This document shows, piece by piece, positions 15,263-22,650 of a stretch of DNA of 39,429 nucleotides. The stretch's first letter is position 1. The number at the start of each line of letters is the position of its first letter. Both the position numbers and the translations under genes were made by a program. The stretch spans positions 1 through 39,429 of the forward strand of contig JAFTXG010000002.1 in NCBI GenBank assembly GCA_017461725.1, written 5' to 3'. This DNA comes from Lachnospiraceae bacterium (GTDB lineage: Bacteria; Bacillota; Clostridia; Lachnospirales; Lachnospiraceae). The notes beneath the pieces are model-generated. The model saw only the letters and a program-made list of their open reading frames with translations, did no database searches and was not told where the DNA came from.

Positions 15263-16285
15263 ATGGAAGACAAGAAACTGGAGATCGAAGAGATAGTGGA
15301 GGCAGCGGAGGCTGCGGCAGAGACACCTGTAGTGGAGGAAGCTCCTGTGGCGGAGCCTGTTGTGGAGGCGGTTCCCGAAGTGATCGAGTCCATGGACGAT
15401 TACGCAGCAGAGATCGAGGCTTCTCTGAAGCGAGTGGCAGTGGGTGATGTGCTGACTGGCACCATTATCGGCGTGACTGAGGATACCGTGATGGTGGATC
15501 TGAAATACTATTCCCAGGGTGTGATCGCGAGAGCAGATTATACCAATGACACAGAGCACAGTCTGGCAGAGCTGGCCATCGTAGGTGACACTGTGACCGC
15601 TACCGTAGTGCGCAGAGATGACGGCGAGGGCAATATCGTGCTGTCCTGCAAGGAGGCCATGGAAAAGATGGCGTGGGATAAGATGGAGGCGGCGCTGGAG
15701 GAAGGCACCGCGATGACAGTGAAGATCAGCGGCATCGTGAAGGCTGGTGTGGTTGCTATGGTGGATGGCATCCGCGCATTTATCCCTGCGTCCAAGCTGG
15801 ATGTGGCTTATGTGGAAAACACCGAGGAGTGGCTGGGCCGCGAGGTGGCTGTCCGCCCGATCACCGTTGACCGTGAGGCGAAGAAGCTGGTGCTGTCCGC
15901 GAAGGAACTGGCGAGAGAGCGTCTCAATGAGGAGAAGAGCCGCAAGGTGGCGGGCTGTGCAGTTGGCACCGTGACCGAGGGTACCGTGGAGTCCATCCAG
16001 ACCTACGGAGCATTTGTCCGCCTGGAAAACGGCGTATCCGGTTTGCTGCATATCTCCCAGGTATCCGAGAAGCGCCTGAAGTCCTTAAAGGGCGTGCTTG
16101 AGGTCGGTCAGAAGGTGACTGTCAAGATCACCTCCGTGGAGAACGGAAAGCTGAGCCTGAGCATGAAGGCAGCTGCTGAGCCTGAGGTAAAGGAAGAAGT
16201 GGTCGAGGAGGAATCCGTCGAGTACATCTCCGGCGAGAGCGCAACCACCGGGCTGGGAGCGCTGCTGGCAGGATTGAAATTCTAA
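15263..16285 (+). CDS. S1-domain RNA-binding protein (ribosomal protein S1-like)
   Basis: The 340-residue cytosolic protein has an acidic N-terminal tail rich in Glu, Ala, Val and Pro (1-50), then three S1 OB-fold repeats. These are about 55-125 (VGDVLTGTIIGVTEDTVMVDL), 135-205 (GTAMTVKISGIVKAGVVAMV, AFIPASKLD, KKLVLSAKEL) and 225-295 (VTEGTVESIQTYGAFVRLENG, GLLHISQVS, KLSLSMK). An acidic C-terminal tail follows. Clostridial S1 homologues with three or four repeats bind mRNA and help ribosome recruitment, but RNA-degradation or stress roles are equally possible. It is monocistronic, with its own promoter, GGAG ribosome binding site and a strong terminator. Confidence 0.88.
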   Translation: MEDKKLEIEEIVEAAEAAAETPVVEEAPVAEPVVEAVPEVIESMDDYAAEIEASLKRVAVGDVLTGTIIGVTEDTVMVDLKYYSQGVIARADYTNDTEHSLAELAIVGDTVTATVVRRDDGEGNIVLSCKEAMEKMAWDKMEAALEEGTAMTVKISGIVKAGVVAMVDGIRAFIPASKLDVAYVENTEEWLGREVAVRPITVDREAKKLVLSAKELARERLNEEKSRKVAGCAVGTVTEGTVESIQTYGAFVRLENGVSGLLHISQVSEKRLKSLKGVLEVGQKVTVKITSVENGKLSLSMKAAAEPEVKEEVVEEESVEYISGESATTGLGALLAGLKF

Positions 16286-16300
16286 GATGATGTGAAATCG

Positions 16301-16335
16301 GTGGGGCTTCCGCACATAGCGTGCGGAAGCCCCAC
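16301..16335 (+). terminator. Strong hairpin after the S1-domain gene
   Basis: Perfect 15-base arms (16301-16315 and 16321-16335, GTGGGGCTTCCGCAC and its complement) surround a 5-base loop. The following sequence, AACTTTCATTC, is only moderately T-rich. Confidence 0.65.
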
Positions 16336-16426
16336 AACTTTCATTCGTAAGAGAAAAGGGGCTTTCGCAATTATGCGCCAGCCCGGAAGTTTACATAAAA
16401 TTCAGAATATGAGCCAGACTTAGGTA

Positions 16427-16455
16427 TTGACAGCAGAAAGCTGTCTCATTATAAT
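16427..16455 (+). promoter_or_regulatory. Sigma-A promoter of the glutathione peroxidase gene
   Basis: Perfect TTGACA (16427-16432) and TATAAT (16450-16455) boxes with a 17-base spacer. The -10 box is the first half of an OhrR-type operator. Confidence 0.9.
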
Positions 16456-16479
16456 TAAATTGTATGCAATTAAATTATA
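16450..16479 (+). promoter_or_regulatory. OhrR-type operator (two abutting inverted repeats)
   Basis: TATAATT-A-AATTGTA (16450-16464) is followed immediately by TGCAATT-A-AATTATA (16465-16479). Both are close matches to the TACAATT-A-AATTGTA inverted repeat to which Bacillus OhrR binds upstream of ohrA. The site covers the -10 box and the start of transcription, the position expected for repression. An ohrR gene lies directly downstream of the regulated gene. Confidence 0.75.
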
Positions 16480-16502
16480 TGAAATAAAATGGAGGAATCA
16501 TC

Positions 16503-17045
16503 ATGAGTATTTATGATTTCAGTGTCAAAGCCCAGGATGGCAGCGAGGTATCTCTTTCCGATTATAAGGGGAAGGTGCTTCTGATCGTCAACACCGCGAC
16601 CGGCTGCGGATTTACCCCGCAGTACAGTGAATTACAGGCGATTTATGAGGCGTTTAACAAGGACGGTCTGGAGATTCTGGATTTTCCCTGCAATCAGTTT
16701 GGCGATCAGGCTCCCGGCAGCGATGACGAGATCCATTCCTTCTGCACCGGCCGCTTCGGGATTACGTTCCCACAGTTTGCAAAGATTGATGTGAACGGTG
16801 AGCAGGCGATCCCACTGTACCAGTGGCTGGCTGAGAACAGTACTTTCGAGGGCTTTGACAAAAATCCCACGGGTCTGATGATGACCCAGATGCTGAAAAA
16901 GATGGATAAGGATTTCAAGAACAACAGCTCCGTCAAGTGGAATTTCACCAAGTTTTTGGTGGACAGAGAGGGAAATCTGGTTGCGAGATTTGAACCCATG
17001 ACTTCCCTGAAGAAAGTGAAGGCAAAGATTGAGGAGATTTTGTAA
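16503..17045 (+). CDS. Glutathione peroxidase family protein (Cys type)
   Basis: The 180-residue protein has the family signatures NTATGCGFTPQYSELQ (peroxidatic Cys35 in place of selenocysteine), ILDFPCNQFGDQAPGS and the WNFTKFLV block that supplies the catalytic Trp and Asn. Gln65 and the surrounding NQFG complete the tetrad. Further Cys at 63 and 81 fit the two-cysteine enzymes that are reduced by thioredoxin rather than glutathione. The enzyme reduces hydrogen peroxide and organic hydroperoxides in the cytosol. Its promoter overlaps an OhrR-type operator, and the OhrR regulator gene lies 138 bases downstream, so induction by organic peroxide is likely. GGAGG precedes the ATG. Confidence 0.93.
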   Translation: MSIYDFSVKAQDGSEVSLSDYKGKVLLIVNTATGCGFTPQYSELQAIYEAFNKDGLEILDFPCNQFGDQAPGSDDEIHSFCTGRFGITFPQFAKIDVNGEQAIPLYQWLAENSTFEGFDKNPTGLMMTQMLKKMDKDFKNNSSVKWNFTKFLVDREGNLVARFEPMTSLKKVKAKIEEIL

Positions 17046-17073
17046 TGCGATAGGAGAACCAGTCTCAGAGCGA

Positions 17074-17114
17074 ATGACTTCGGCAGATCAGAGTGTATGA
17101 CTTCGGCAGATCAG
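17074..17114 (+). repeat. Two 18-bp direct repeats upstream of ohrR
   Basis: ATGACTTCGGCAGATCAG occurs at 17074-17091 and again at 17097-17114, a 23-bp period. The copies are identical and lie between the peroxidase stop and the ohrR promoter. They may be a simple local duplication or a protein-binding pair. Confidence 0.85.
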
Positions 17115-17115
17115 C

Positions 17116-17144
17116 TTGCAATTGGAAAGAGAAAAGCGTATAAT
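17116..17144 (+). promoter_or_regulatory. Sigma-A promoter of ohrR
   Basis: TTGCAA (17116-17121) and TATAAT (17139-17144) are separated by 17 bases. No second copy of the OhrR-type operator was found here. Confidence 0.8.
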
Positions 17145-17182
17145 GGGGATTGTAATCACTTTACAGAAAGACGAGACGTTAT

Positions 17183-17623
17183 ATGCCCGATTCAAAATAC
17201 GACAGTTTAAAACTGGAAAATCAGATTTGTTTTCCGCTTTATGCCGCTTCCAAAGAACTGATAAAACAATATAAACCATTTCTCGATGAGATTGATCTTA
17301 CCTATACCCAGTATATTGCGATGATGATTCTTTGGGAAAAAAAGGTGCTGACGGTGAAGGAGATGGGAGTGTATCTCTATCTGGATTCGGGGACGCTGAC
17401 ACCATTGCTGAAAAAGCTGGAGGCCAAGGGTCTTGTGACTCGGACGCGCTCCACCAGAGATGAGCGCAATTTGGAGGTGGCGATCACCGAAAAGGGTGAG
17501 CTGCTGAAGGAAAAGGCGGTGACGGTGCCGGAGAGGATGGCCCGATGCTCGCAGCTCAGCCCGGAGGAGGCTATGACACTATATCATATCCTTTATAAAA
17601 TGTTGGGAAAAAGGGAGGCGTGA
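17183..17623 (+). CDS. ohrR: MarR-family organic-peroxide sensor OhrR
   Basis: OhrR is a dimeric winged-helix repressor that leaves DNA when a reactive cysteine is oxidised by organic hydroperoxide. The 146-residue protein has the hallmark N-terminus, ENQICFPLYAASKELIKQYKPFLDEIDLTYTQY. It contains the sensor Cys16 and the two tyrosines (30 and 41) that correspond to the pair hydrogen-bonding Cys15 in Bacillus OhrR. The winged helix follows (TVKEMGVYLYLDSGTLTPLLKKLEAKGLV, wing RTRSTRDERNLEVAIT). It has no additional C-terminal Cys, so it fits the one-Cys class. Ribosome binding is weak (GACGAGACG). The stop codon lies within a terminator hairpin shared with the convergent DUF1836 gene. Confidence 0.9.
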   Translation: MPDSKYDSLKLENQICFPLYAASKELIKQYKPFLDEIDLTYTQYIAMMILWEKKVLTVKEMGVYLYLDSGTLTPLLKKLEAKGLVTRTRSTRDERNLEVAITEKGELLKEKAVTVPERMARCSQLSPEEAMTLYHILYKMLGKREA

Positions 17624-17646
17624 CCATATGATCACGCCTCTTCATT
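17615..17646. terminator. Bidirectional terminator embedding two stop codons
   Basis: GAGGCGTGA (17615-17623) and TCACGCCTC (17632-17640) form a 9-bp stem. The stop codon of ohrR is the end of the left arm and the stop codon of the convergent DUF1836 gene is the start of the right arm. T-rich tails exist on both sides (TTCATTA on plus; CCCTTTTTCCC on minus). Confidence 0.75.
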
Positions 17647-18153
17647 ATCGGCAATTACTTTTAGACATTTTTCCAGATAAACCTTCTGAACTGCGGCAAC
17701 AATACAGGTGTAGAGCAGACGCTTTTCGTCGGTGTTATCCTCACCCATGATCTCGATCGTGTCCTTCAGCTCGAAGGTGAACTGCAGGAGATTTTCCAGC
17801 TCATCACAAAAATAGTCATAGGCTTTGGGGAGAGTGTAGGTACGCTGCTGAACCTTGATAAATCCAATCAGGGCATCCAGTGAAAGGACACTTTTCGCCA
17901 CAGCGATGAAAAAGAGGTATGCGATCTGGTCCCGGCTGTAGAGCTTTTTCACCGGGTTGGAGATCAGGTCCTTCTTCACATAGTTGCTGATCATGGAGCT
18001 GGTGAGCGCATTTTCCTGGAGCGGAGCAAGATACTCACAGATATATTTGGTCGTCTGTTCCAGATAAAGTCCCACATTCGGGATCTCATTATAGCGGGGA
18101 AGTCGGAAGTTCCGGAAGGCTTCGGCTACCTGCTGCTTGGTTTCCGGTTTCAT
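17632..18153 (-). CDS. DUF1836 domain protein
   Basis: The 173-residue soluble protein matches the DUF1836 pattern: a start region FRLPRYNEIPNVGLYLEQTTKYICEYLAPL, a helix-turn-helix-like LTSSMISNYVKKDLISNPVKKLYSRDQIAYLFFIAVAKSVLSL segment (about 50-95) and a helical C-terminal half. The N-terminal part resembles MerR-type DNA-binding helices (DALTSSMISNYVKKGLI is typical), so a regulatory role is plausible but unproven. ATG 18153 has AAAGGAA at a good distance; the longer frame upstream is not supported. It is transcribed convergently to ohrR and divergently from the DegV gene. Confidence 0.85.
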   Translation of the reverse strand: MKPETKQQVAEAFRNFRLPRYNEIPNVGLYLEQTTKYICEYLAPLQENALTSSMISNYVKKDLISNPVKKLYSRDQIAYLFFIAVAKSVLSLDALIGFIKVQQRTYTLPKAYDYFCDELENLLQFTFELKDTIEIMGEDNTDEKRLLYTCIVAAVQKVYLEKCLKVIADNEEA

Positions 18154-18261
18154 GGGTGTGTTCCTTTCGCGCGGCAAGTCATAACAGACTTTACTAATGC
18201 AAAGTATTATATCGAAAAAACGAAAAAAAGTCAATAATGAACAACTTATCTCAAGATTTCC

Positions 18262-18290
18262 TTGACATTATATGTCGTGGCTGATATGAT
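18262..18290 (+). promoter_or_regulatory. Sigma-A promoter of the degV-like gene
   Basis: Perfect TTGACA (18262-18267), 17-base spacer and TATGAT (18285-18290). Confidence 0.85.
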
Positions 18291-18342
18291 AGTATCGGTT
18301 ATTCAAAAACCGATGATGAAGAGTTTAAAAAGAGGTATTGCC

Positions 18343-19203
18343 ATGAATTACAAGATTGTATCCGATTCTTCCTCCAATATTCTGACGCTGAATGATCCGA
18401 ATTTTGAGAGTGTTCCCATGAAGGTCATCGCCGAAAAAGAGTATGTAGATACTGCCGGGCTGAATCTCTACGGTATGGTGGAGGACCTGAAGAACCATAA
18501 GGGCAAATCCGGCTCCTCCTGTCCCAATGTGGCTGAATGGCTGGATGCGTTTGGCGATGCCGACTATGTATTTGGAACCACCATCTCCAAAAATCTGTCC
18601 GGCAGCTATAATTCTGCGAAGCAGGCTGCTGATCAGTATATGGAGAAGCACCCCGGGAAGAAGGCGTTCATTTTTGATTCCCTGGCGGCAGGTCCCCAGC
18701 AGGCGATGGTGATCGATAAGATCCGTGAGCTGGTGGCTAAGGGACTGGATTTTGAGACCATCAAGGAAAAGGTACTGGACTATCATAATCACACGCACAT
18801 CTTGTTCTGTCTGGAGTCTCTGACTAACCTGGCGCGAAACGGCCGCATCAGCCCCGCGGTGGCAAAGATCGCCGGCGTGCTCGGTATTCGCGTTGTAGGC
18901 GATGTCAAGGGAGGTCTGATCACCCCTGTACAGAAACCCCGCGGCGCAAAGAAGGCGACGGCAGCGCTGGTGGAGATGCTTAAGGAGCGCGGATTCTATG
19001 ACGGAGCCCTGCTTCGTGTGGCACACTGTTTCGGTGAGGAGCCTGCACTGGCGTTGAGGGATGCTGTGCTGGCAGAGTTCCCCAACACCCGTTTTGTATT
19101 GGAAAAGACCACCGCACTTTGCAGCTTTTACGCTGAAGCGGGTGGCCTGATGATCGGTTTTGAGGGTGGATATAACACCAACAACAATAATAAAGAGTTT
19201 TGA
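18343..19203 (+). CDS. DegV family (FakB-like) fatty-acid-binding protein
   Basis: DegV/FakB proteins bind a fatty acid and present it to the kinase FakA for phosphorylation and entry into phospholipid synthesis. The 286-residue product has the family start MNYKIVSDSSSNI, the TTISKNLSGSYNSAKQAA motif that contacts the acyl carboxylate, and the SLTNLARNGRISPAVAKIAGVLGI segment. The late conserved HCFGEEPAL block is also present. The tail is unusual in carrying an Asn-rich run (YNTNNNNKEF). ATG 18343 with AGAGG upstream is chosen; the longer frame begins inside the promoter. It is a single-gene unit with its own terminator. Ligand specificity cannot be read from sequence. Confidence 0.92.
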   Translation: MNYKIVSDSSSNILTLNDPNFESVPMKVIAEKEYVDTAGLNLYGMVEDLKNHKGKSGSSCPNVAEWLDAFGDADYVFGTTISKNLSGSYNSAKQAADQYMEKHPGKKAFIFDSLAAGPQQAMVIDKIRELVAKGLDFETIKEKVLDYHNHTHILFCLESLTNLARNGRISPAVAKIAGVLGIRVVGDVKGGLITPVQKPRGAKKATAALVEMLKERGFYDGALLRVAHCFGEEPALALRDAVLAEFPNTRFVLEKTTALCSFYAEAGGLMIGFEGGYNTNNNNKEF

Positions 19204-19220
19204 TCGAACTGGTTTGATAC

Positions 19221-19275
19221 AGCCTTCGCGCAGTTGACCCACGGTAATCCCGCGGGTATGCGCGAGGGCTTTTTC
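19221..19275 (+). terminator. Rho-independent terminator after the degV-like gene
   Basis: AGCCTTCGCGC (19221-19231) pairs with GCGCGAGGGCT (about 19260-19270), with one G-T pair, and TTTTT follows directly. Confidence 0.8.
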
Positions 19276-19290
19276 GTATACCGGGGAGCG

Positions 19291-19989
19291 CTATTCCCAG
19301 TCAAACAAAAAGCGGATATATTCCACCACAGCGTCTGTGCGGGGGGCGGTAATGGGAACGAATAGCACGTAGGTGTCGGTGATCTCCGGAATTTCGGTCG
19401 CCCCTGCTCCCGCCACGTAGCGGCAGCGGGTCATGTCCAGGCCGTAGGCACCGGTGACCCCTTCATATTCCGCGTAGATAAAATACTCCTCAAGCTCTGC
19501 CGCCATATCCGCGGGGAGCAGCTCACGGAAATCGTACATGGGGAGTGAACCGCTGTAATGCTCAAACAGATAGGCGGGAGTCAGCAGAAAGTCCAGGTCC
19601 TGGTTGGACTGGTAAGCCATGATCTTGCTGCTGCTGGACGCGGTATACTCGGTGGCCTTGCCATTCAGATCGATATAGAGATTGTCATCGAAATACACGT
19701 TTTGATGATCCTCCAGCGGGAAACTGGCGAAATAGTCCTTCTCCAGCCGGGAGGAGTTGAACAGATCCCAGTCATCATTTGGGAAAAAGCCCACCAGCAC
19801 TGTTTCCTTGCCGGCCTGAATGATCAGGTCGCCGACATAGAAGCCCACGAGGCAGAGGATCAGAAAGATAAAAAGCCAGTGTTTATAGTAGGCAACGAGG
19901 TAACTGACCTTACCCATAAAGGTCATCTCTTTCAGTTTTGCAAGCTCGGATTTAACTTCAGAGCGGAGGGAATGTCCGGGTTTTCTCAT
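19291..19989 (-). CDS. Single-pass membrane protein of unknown function (232 aa)
   Basis: The N-terminal 40 residues are basic and cytosolic-looking (KSELAKLKEMTFMGKVSYLVAYYKHW). One membrane helix follows (about 38-58, LFIFLILCLVGFYVGDLIIQ), and then a soluble acidic domain that is probably outside. The MTFMGKVSYLVAYYKHW preceding the helix is a pattern common in Clostridial proteins of this layout. I do not recognise a characterised family. AGGAG precedes the ATG. An inverted repeat GTCTGTC/GACAGAC (20025-20031 and 20044-20050) lies upstream and could be an operator. It is divergent from the YesL-type gene. Confidence 0.75.
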   Translation of the reverse strand: MRKPGHSLRSEVKSELAKLKEMTFMGKVSYLVAYYKHWLFIFLILCLVGFYVGDLIIQAGKETVLVGFFPNDDWDLFNSSRLEKDYFASFPLEDHQNVYFDDNLYIDLNGKATEYTASSSSKIMAYQSNQDLDFLLTPAYLFEHYSGSLPMYDFRELLPADMAAELEEYFIYAEYEGVTGAYGLDMTRCRYVAGAGATEIPEITDTYVLFVPITAPRTDAVVEYIRFLFDWE

Positions 19990-20175
19990 AAGGTACTCCT
20001 GTCAATATAATGATGGATGAAGCTGTCTGTCAGATGATTGTCGGACAGACAACTTGAAGTTTATCACATTATGGGCCTTCTGTGTGAAAATAAATTATGA
20101 AATTTTTGAAAAATGAGCGAATTCGGAAATATCTGTGCTATAATGTGCTCAATATGGTTTTACAAGGAGGATAAA

Positions 20176-20868
20176 ATGGTTCATTTGTTTGATCCCGATA
20201 ACAAATTCTGGCGCTCCATCGGCAAATTCTTCGATGCGATACTGATGGGATTCATGTGGCTTTTGTTTTCGCTGCCGATTGTGACCATCGGCGCGGCGAC
20301 CGCTTCATTTTATCAGTTTACCTTAAGACAGGTAAATGACACCGAGGGTACGATCATCAGCAGCTTTACCAAGTATTTCTTCAAGCGGTTCAAAAAGGCG
20401 ACGGTTATCTGGCTGATTCAGCTGGCGGCGTGCCTGTTTCTGGCCTTTGATTTCTGGATCTGCTGGGAGATGATCGACTGGTCAGCCGGGTTTGATCTGC
20501 TGAAGCTGGTATTTGTCGGTCTGGTGGCGATCTCTTTGATTGTTCTGGCAGCCACTGTATATGTGTATCCGATTCTGGCGCTGTTTGATTTCGGTGTCAA
20601 GAAAACCATCTGTGACTCCTTTATTATGGCGATTGCGAATCTTCCGGTGACCGTGACGGTCTGGGTGATGTACGCTGCGGTTCTGTTTGTCTTTGACCGC
20701 TATACTCTGCTGACCCCCGTCGCATTCAGTCTGATGGTCTTTTTCTCGTCCTATTTTATCTTTACGGTGTTCAATAAGTATGCGGTGGACGACGAGGAGG
20801 AGGAAATGGCGGAGTTTGCAGAGACCGGGCAGATCGGGGGCAGCGGGGAAAAAACGGACGAGCAGTGA
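20176..20868 (+). CDS. YesL family (DUF624) membrane protein
   Basis: The 230-residue protein has about six membrane helices and the DUF624 signature at the N-terminus (DNKFWRSIGKFFDAILMGFMWLLFSLPIVTIGAATASFYQFTLR). DUF624/YesL proteins are typically encoded beside family-1 sugar or glycerol-3-phosphate ABC systems in Firmicutes. Their role is not proven. Here it stands 245 bases upstream of the UgpB-like gene. ATG 20176 follows AAGGAGGAT. The last 25 residues are acidic and cytosolic-looking. Confidence 0.85.
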   Translation: MVHLFDPDNKFWRSIGKFFDAILMGFMWLLFSLPIVTIGAATASFYQFTLRQVNDTEGTIISSFTKYFFKRFKKATVIWLIQLAACLFLAFDFWICWEMIDWSAGFDLLKLVFVGLVAISLIVLAATVYVYPILALFDFGVKKTICDSFIMAIANLPVTVTVWVMYAAVLFVFDRYTLLTPVAFSLMVFFSSYFIFTVFNKYAVDDEEEEMAEFAETGQIGGSGEKTDEQ

Positions 20869-20899
20869 TTGGGTATGATGAAAAATGTGAGAATCGGAA

Positions 20900-20929
20900 G
20901 CGCACCTGTCGAAAAGGTGCGTTTCTTTA
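20900..20929 (+). terminator. Terminator after the YesL-type gene
   Basis: CGCACCT (20901-20907) pairs with AGGTGCG (20915-20921) over a 7-base loop, followed by TTTCTTTA. Confidence 0.7.
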
Positions 20930-21031
20930 GTTATTCGGTACAGAAAATGTTCGTTTGAATATGAAAAGTGCACAAAAAAGCCCCTGAAAAATCGTGGAAC
21001 TGACGAATTTGTTATTTTCCACAAAAAAGAA

Positions 21032-21060
21032 GTGACAAAATATTCTTGATTGTGTAAAAT
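21032..21060 (+). promoter_or_regulatory. Promoter of the UgpB-like gene
   Basis: GTGACA (21032-21037) and TAAAAT (21055-21060) are separated by 17 bases; an AGGAGG ribosome binding site precedes the start codon 54 bases downstream of the -10 box. Confidence 0.6.
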
Positions 21061-21113
21061 AGTAGCGTTAGAGAATCCGATATGGATTAAAAATTTCTAG
21101 GAGGAAATGAAAC

Positions 21114-22502
21114 ATGAAAAGACTTCTTGCTATGTTGCTCGCAGTTGTTATGGTATTCAGCCTGGCAGCTTGCGGCGGCAACAATGACGAGACCAAGGCT
21201 CCCGAGACCAAGGCACCTGCACAGACCGATGCACCTGCACAGACCGATGCACCTACCGCTCCCGAGGTAAACCCTTACCTGGTAACCGAGCCTATCACCA
21301 TCAAGTGGTGGCATTCCCTTGAGACCCAGTACGACGAGCTGATCGCTGAGATCGTTGGTCACTTCAACGATACCAATGAGTACGGCATCACCGTTGAGGC
21401 TGAGTACATTGGTAACTATGCAACTCTGAACGAGACTCTGGTATCTGCTCAGGCAGCAGGCACCGGCCTTCCCGCAATCACCGTTGGCGGTTCCAACTAC
21501 GTTGGTAACTACGGTTCTTCAGGCATGGCTGAGGATCTGGCTCCCTATGTTCAGGCATACGGCATGGATCTGACCGACTTCTTCGACGGTATGCTGAAGA
21601 TGTCCTACGTAAACGATACTCTGGTAAGCCTTCCTTTCCTGGTATCCACCCAGGTACTCTACTACAATGCTGACAAGGTAGCTGAGAAGAACCTGACTGT
21701 TCCCACCGAGTGGGCTGATGTTGCTGATTTCGTAAACGCATCTGTTGAGAAGGATGCTTCCGGAAACGTTACTTTCTGGGGCGGCTACTTCGCAGGTTGG
21801 GATTACGCATACTTCCTTCCCATGTTCATGAACCAGGGTGTTAAGCTGATCGACGTTGAGAACAACACCACCGATCTGAACTCTGAGGCAGCTGTTAACG
21901 TAGTTAAGGGCGTTCAGGAACTGGTACAGTCCGGCGTTGCTCAGTGGGCATACGGCTCCGGTTCTTCCGCAACCATGAGAAAGACCTTCTATGATGGAAA
22001 CGCTATGTTTACCGTACATACCAGCTCCCTGTACAACACCTACATCGATAACATCGCACAGGCTGGCCAGTTCGAGCTTGGTATGGCTTGGTATCCCGGT
22101 GTTGACGGCAGAGCAGAGACCACCCTCGGCGGCAGCTCCATCCTGATTCCCGCAGCTAACGATCAGGCTACCAAGAACGCAGCATTCGTATTCCTGATGT
22201 ACCTGACCGGTGCAGAGACCAACGTTAAGTGGGCAGACGGTACCGGATACCTGATTACCCGTAAGTCCGTTCTGGACAGCGAAGAGGGTAAGGCTCACCT
22301 TGAGGCTAAGCCTGCATTCAAGAACATTTATGACAACCTTTCCAAGGCACTTCCCAAGATCGAGCACACCTGCTACACCGATATGGGTGATCTGCTGAAG
22401 AGCTACCTGAACCTGATCATTATCGAGGGTCAGGATGCACAGGAGCAGTTGGATCTGTTGGTAGAGGAGCTGCAGGAGCTTCTTGACGAGGCAGCTGAGT
22501 AA
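21114..22502 (+). CDS. Extracellular solute-binding lipoprotein, UgpB-like
   Basis: The 462-residue product starts with a lipoprotein signal (LLAMLLAVVMVFSLAACGG; the lipobox Cys is residue 20) and a Thr/Pro/Ala/Lys linker with repeated APETKAPAQTDAP units. A type-1 solute-binding domain follows, beginning ITIKWWHSLETQYDELIAEIVGHFN. The WWHS start, the TVEAEYIGNYATLNETL stretch and YLSGAETNVKWA-like region are typical of UgpB-like binding proteins for glycerol-3-phosphate or its diesters. Codon choice is strongly biased towards optimal codons, which implies high expression. Downstream permease, phosphodiesterase and phosphatase genes support a glycerophosphodiester role, but sugars remain possible. 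Confidence 0.88.
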   Translation: MKRLLAMLLAVVMVFSLAACGGNNDETKAPETKAPAQTDAPAQTDAPTAPEVNPYLVTEPITIKWWHSLETQYDELIAEIVGHFNDTNEYGITVEAEYIGNYATLNETLVSAQAAGTGLPAITVGGSNYVGNYGSSGMAEDLAPYVQAYGMDLTDFFDGMLKMSYVNDTLVSLPFLVSTQVLYYNADKVAEKNLTVPTEWADVADFVNASVEKDASGNVTFWGGYFAGWDYAYFLPMFMNQGVKLIDVENNTTDLNSEAAVNVVKGVQELVQSGVAQWAYGSGSSATMRKTFYDGNAMFTVHTSSLYNTYIDNIAQAGQFELGMAWYPGVDGRAETTLGGSSILIPAANDQATKNAAFVFLMYLTGAETNVKWADGTGYLITRKSVLDSEEGKAHLEAKPAFKNIYDNLSKALPKIEHTCYTDMGDLLKSYLNLIIIEGQDAQEQLDLLVEELQELLDEAAE

Positions 22503-22542
22503 TCTCCTGATTTTCTGGATTTGAAGAAGTTGACTTGACGGT

Positions 22543-22584
22543 AAAAGTGGTAGCGCAGCTTATGTTGCGCTATCGCTTTTCGTG
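22543..22584 (+). terminator. Intercistronic hairpin between binding protein and permease genes
   Basis: AAAAGTGGTAGCGCA (22543-22557) pairs with TGCGCTATCGCTTTT (22566-22580) through 15 base pairs including two G-U pairs, with a short T run at the end. It probably causes partial termination or protects the 3' end of the binding-protein message, as in other ABC operons where the binding protein is needed in excess. Confidence 0.65.
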
Positions 22585-22650
22585 AAAAAAGTGATATTTC
22601 TCAGGTTTTGGGTGGTATTCATTCCGAAATCGGGAAGAAAGAGGTTAGAG

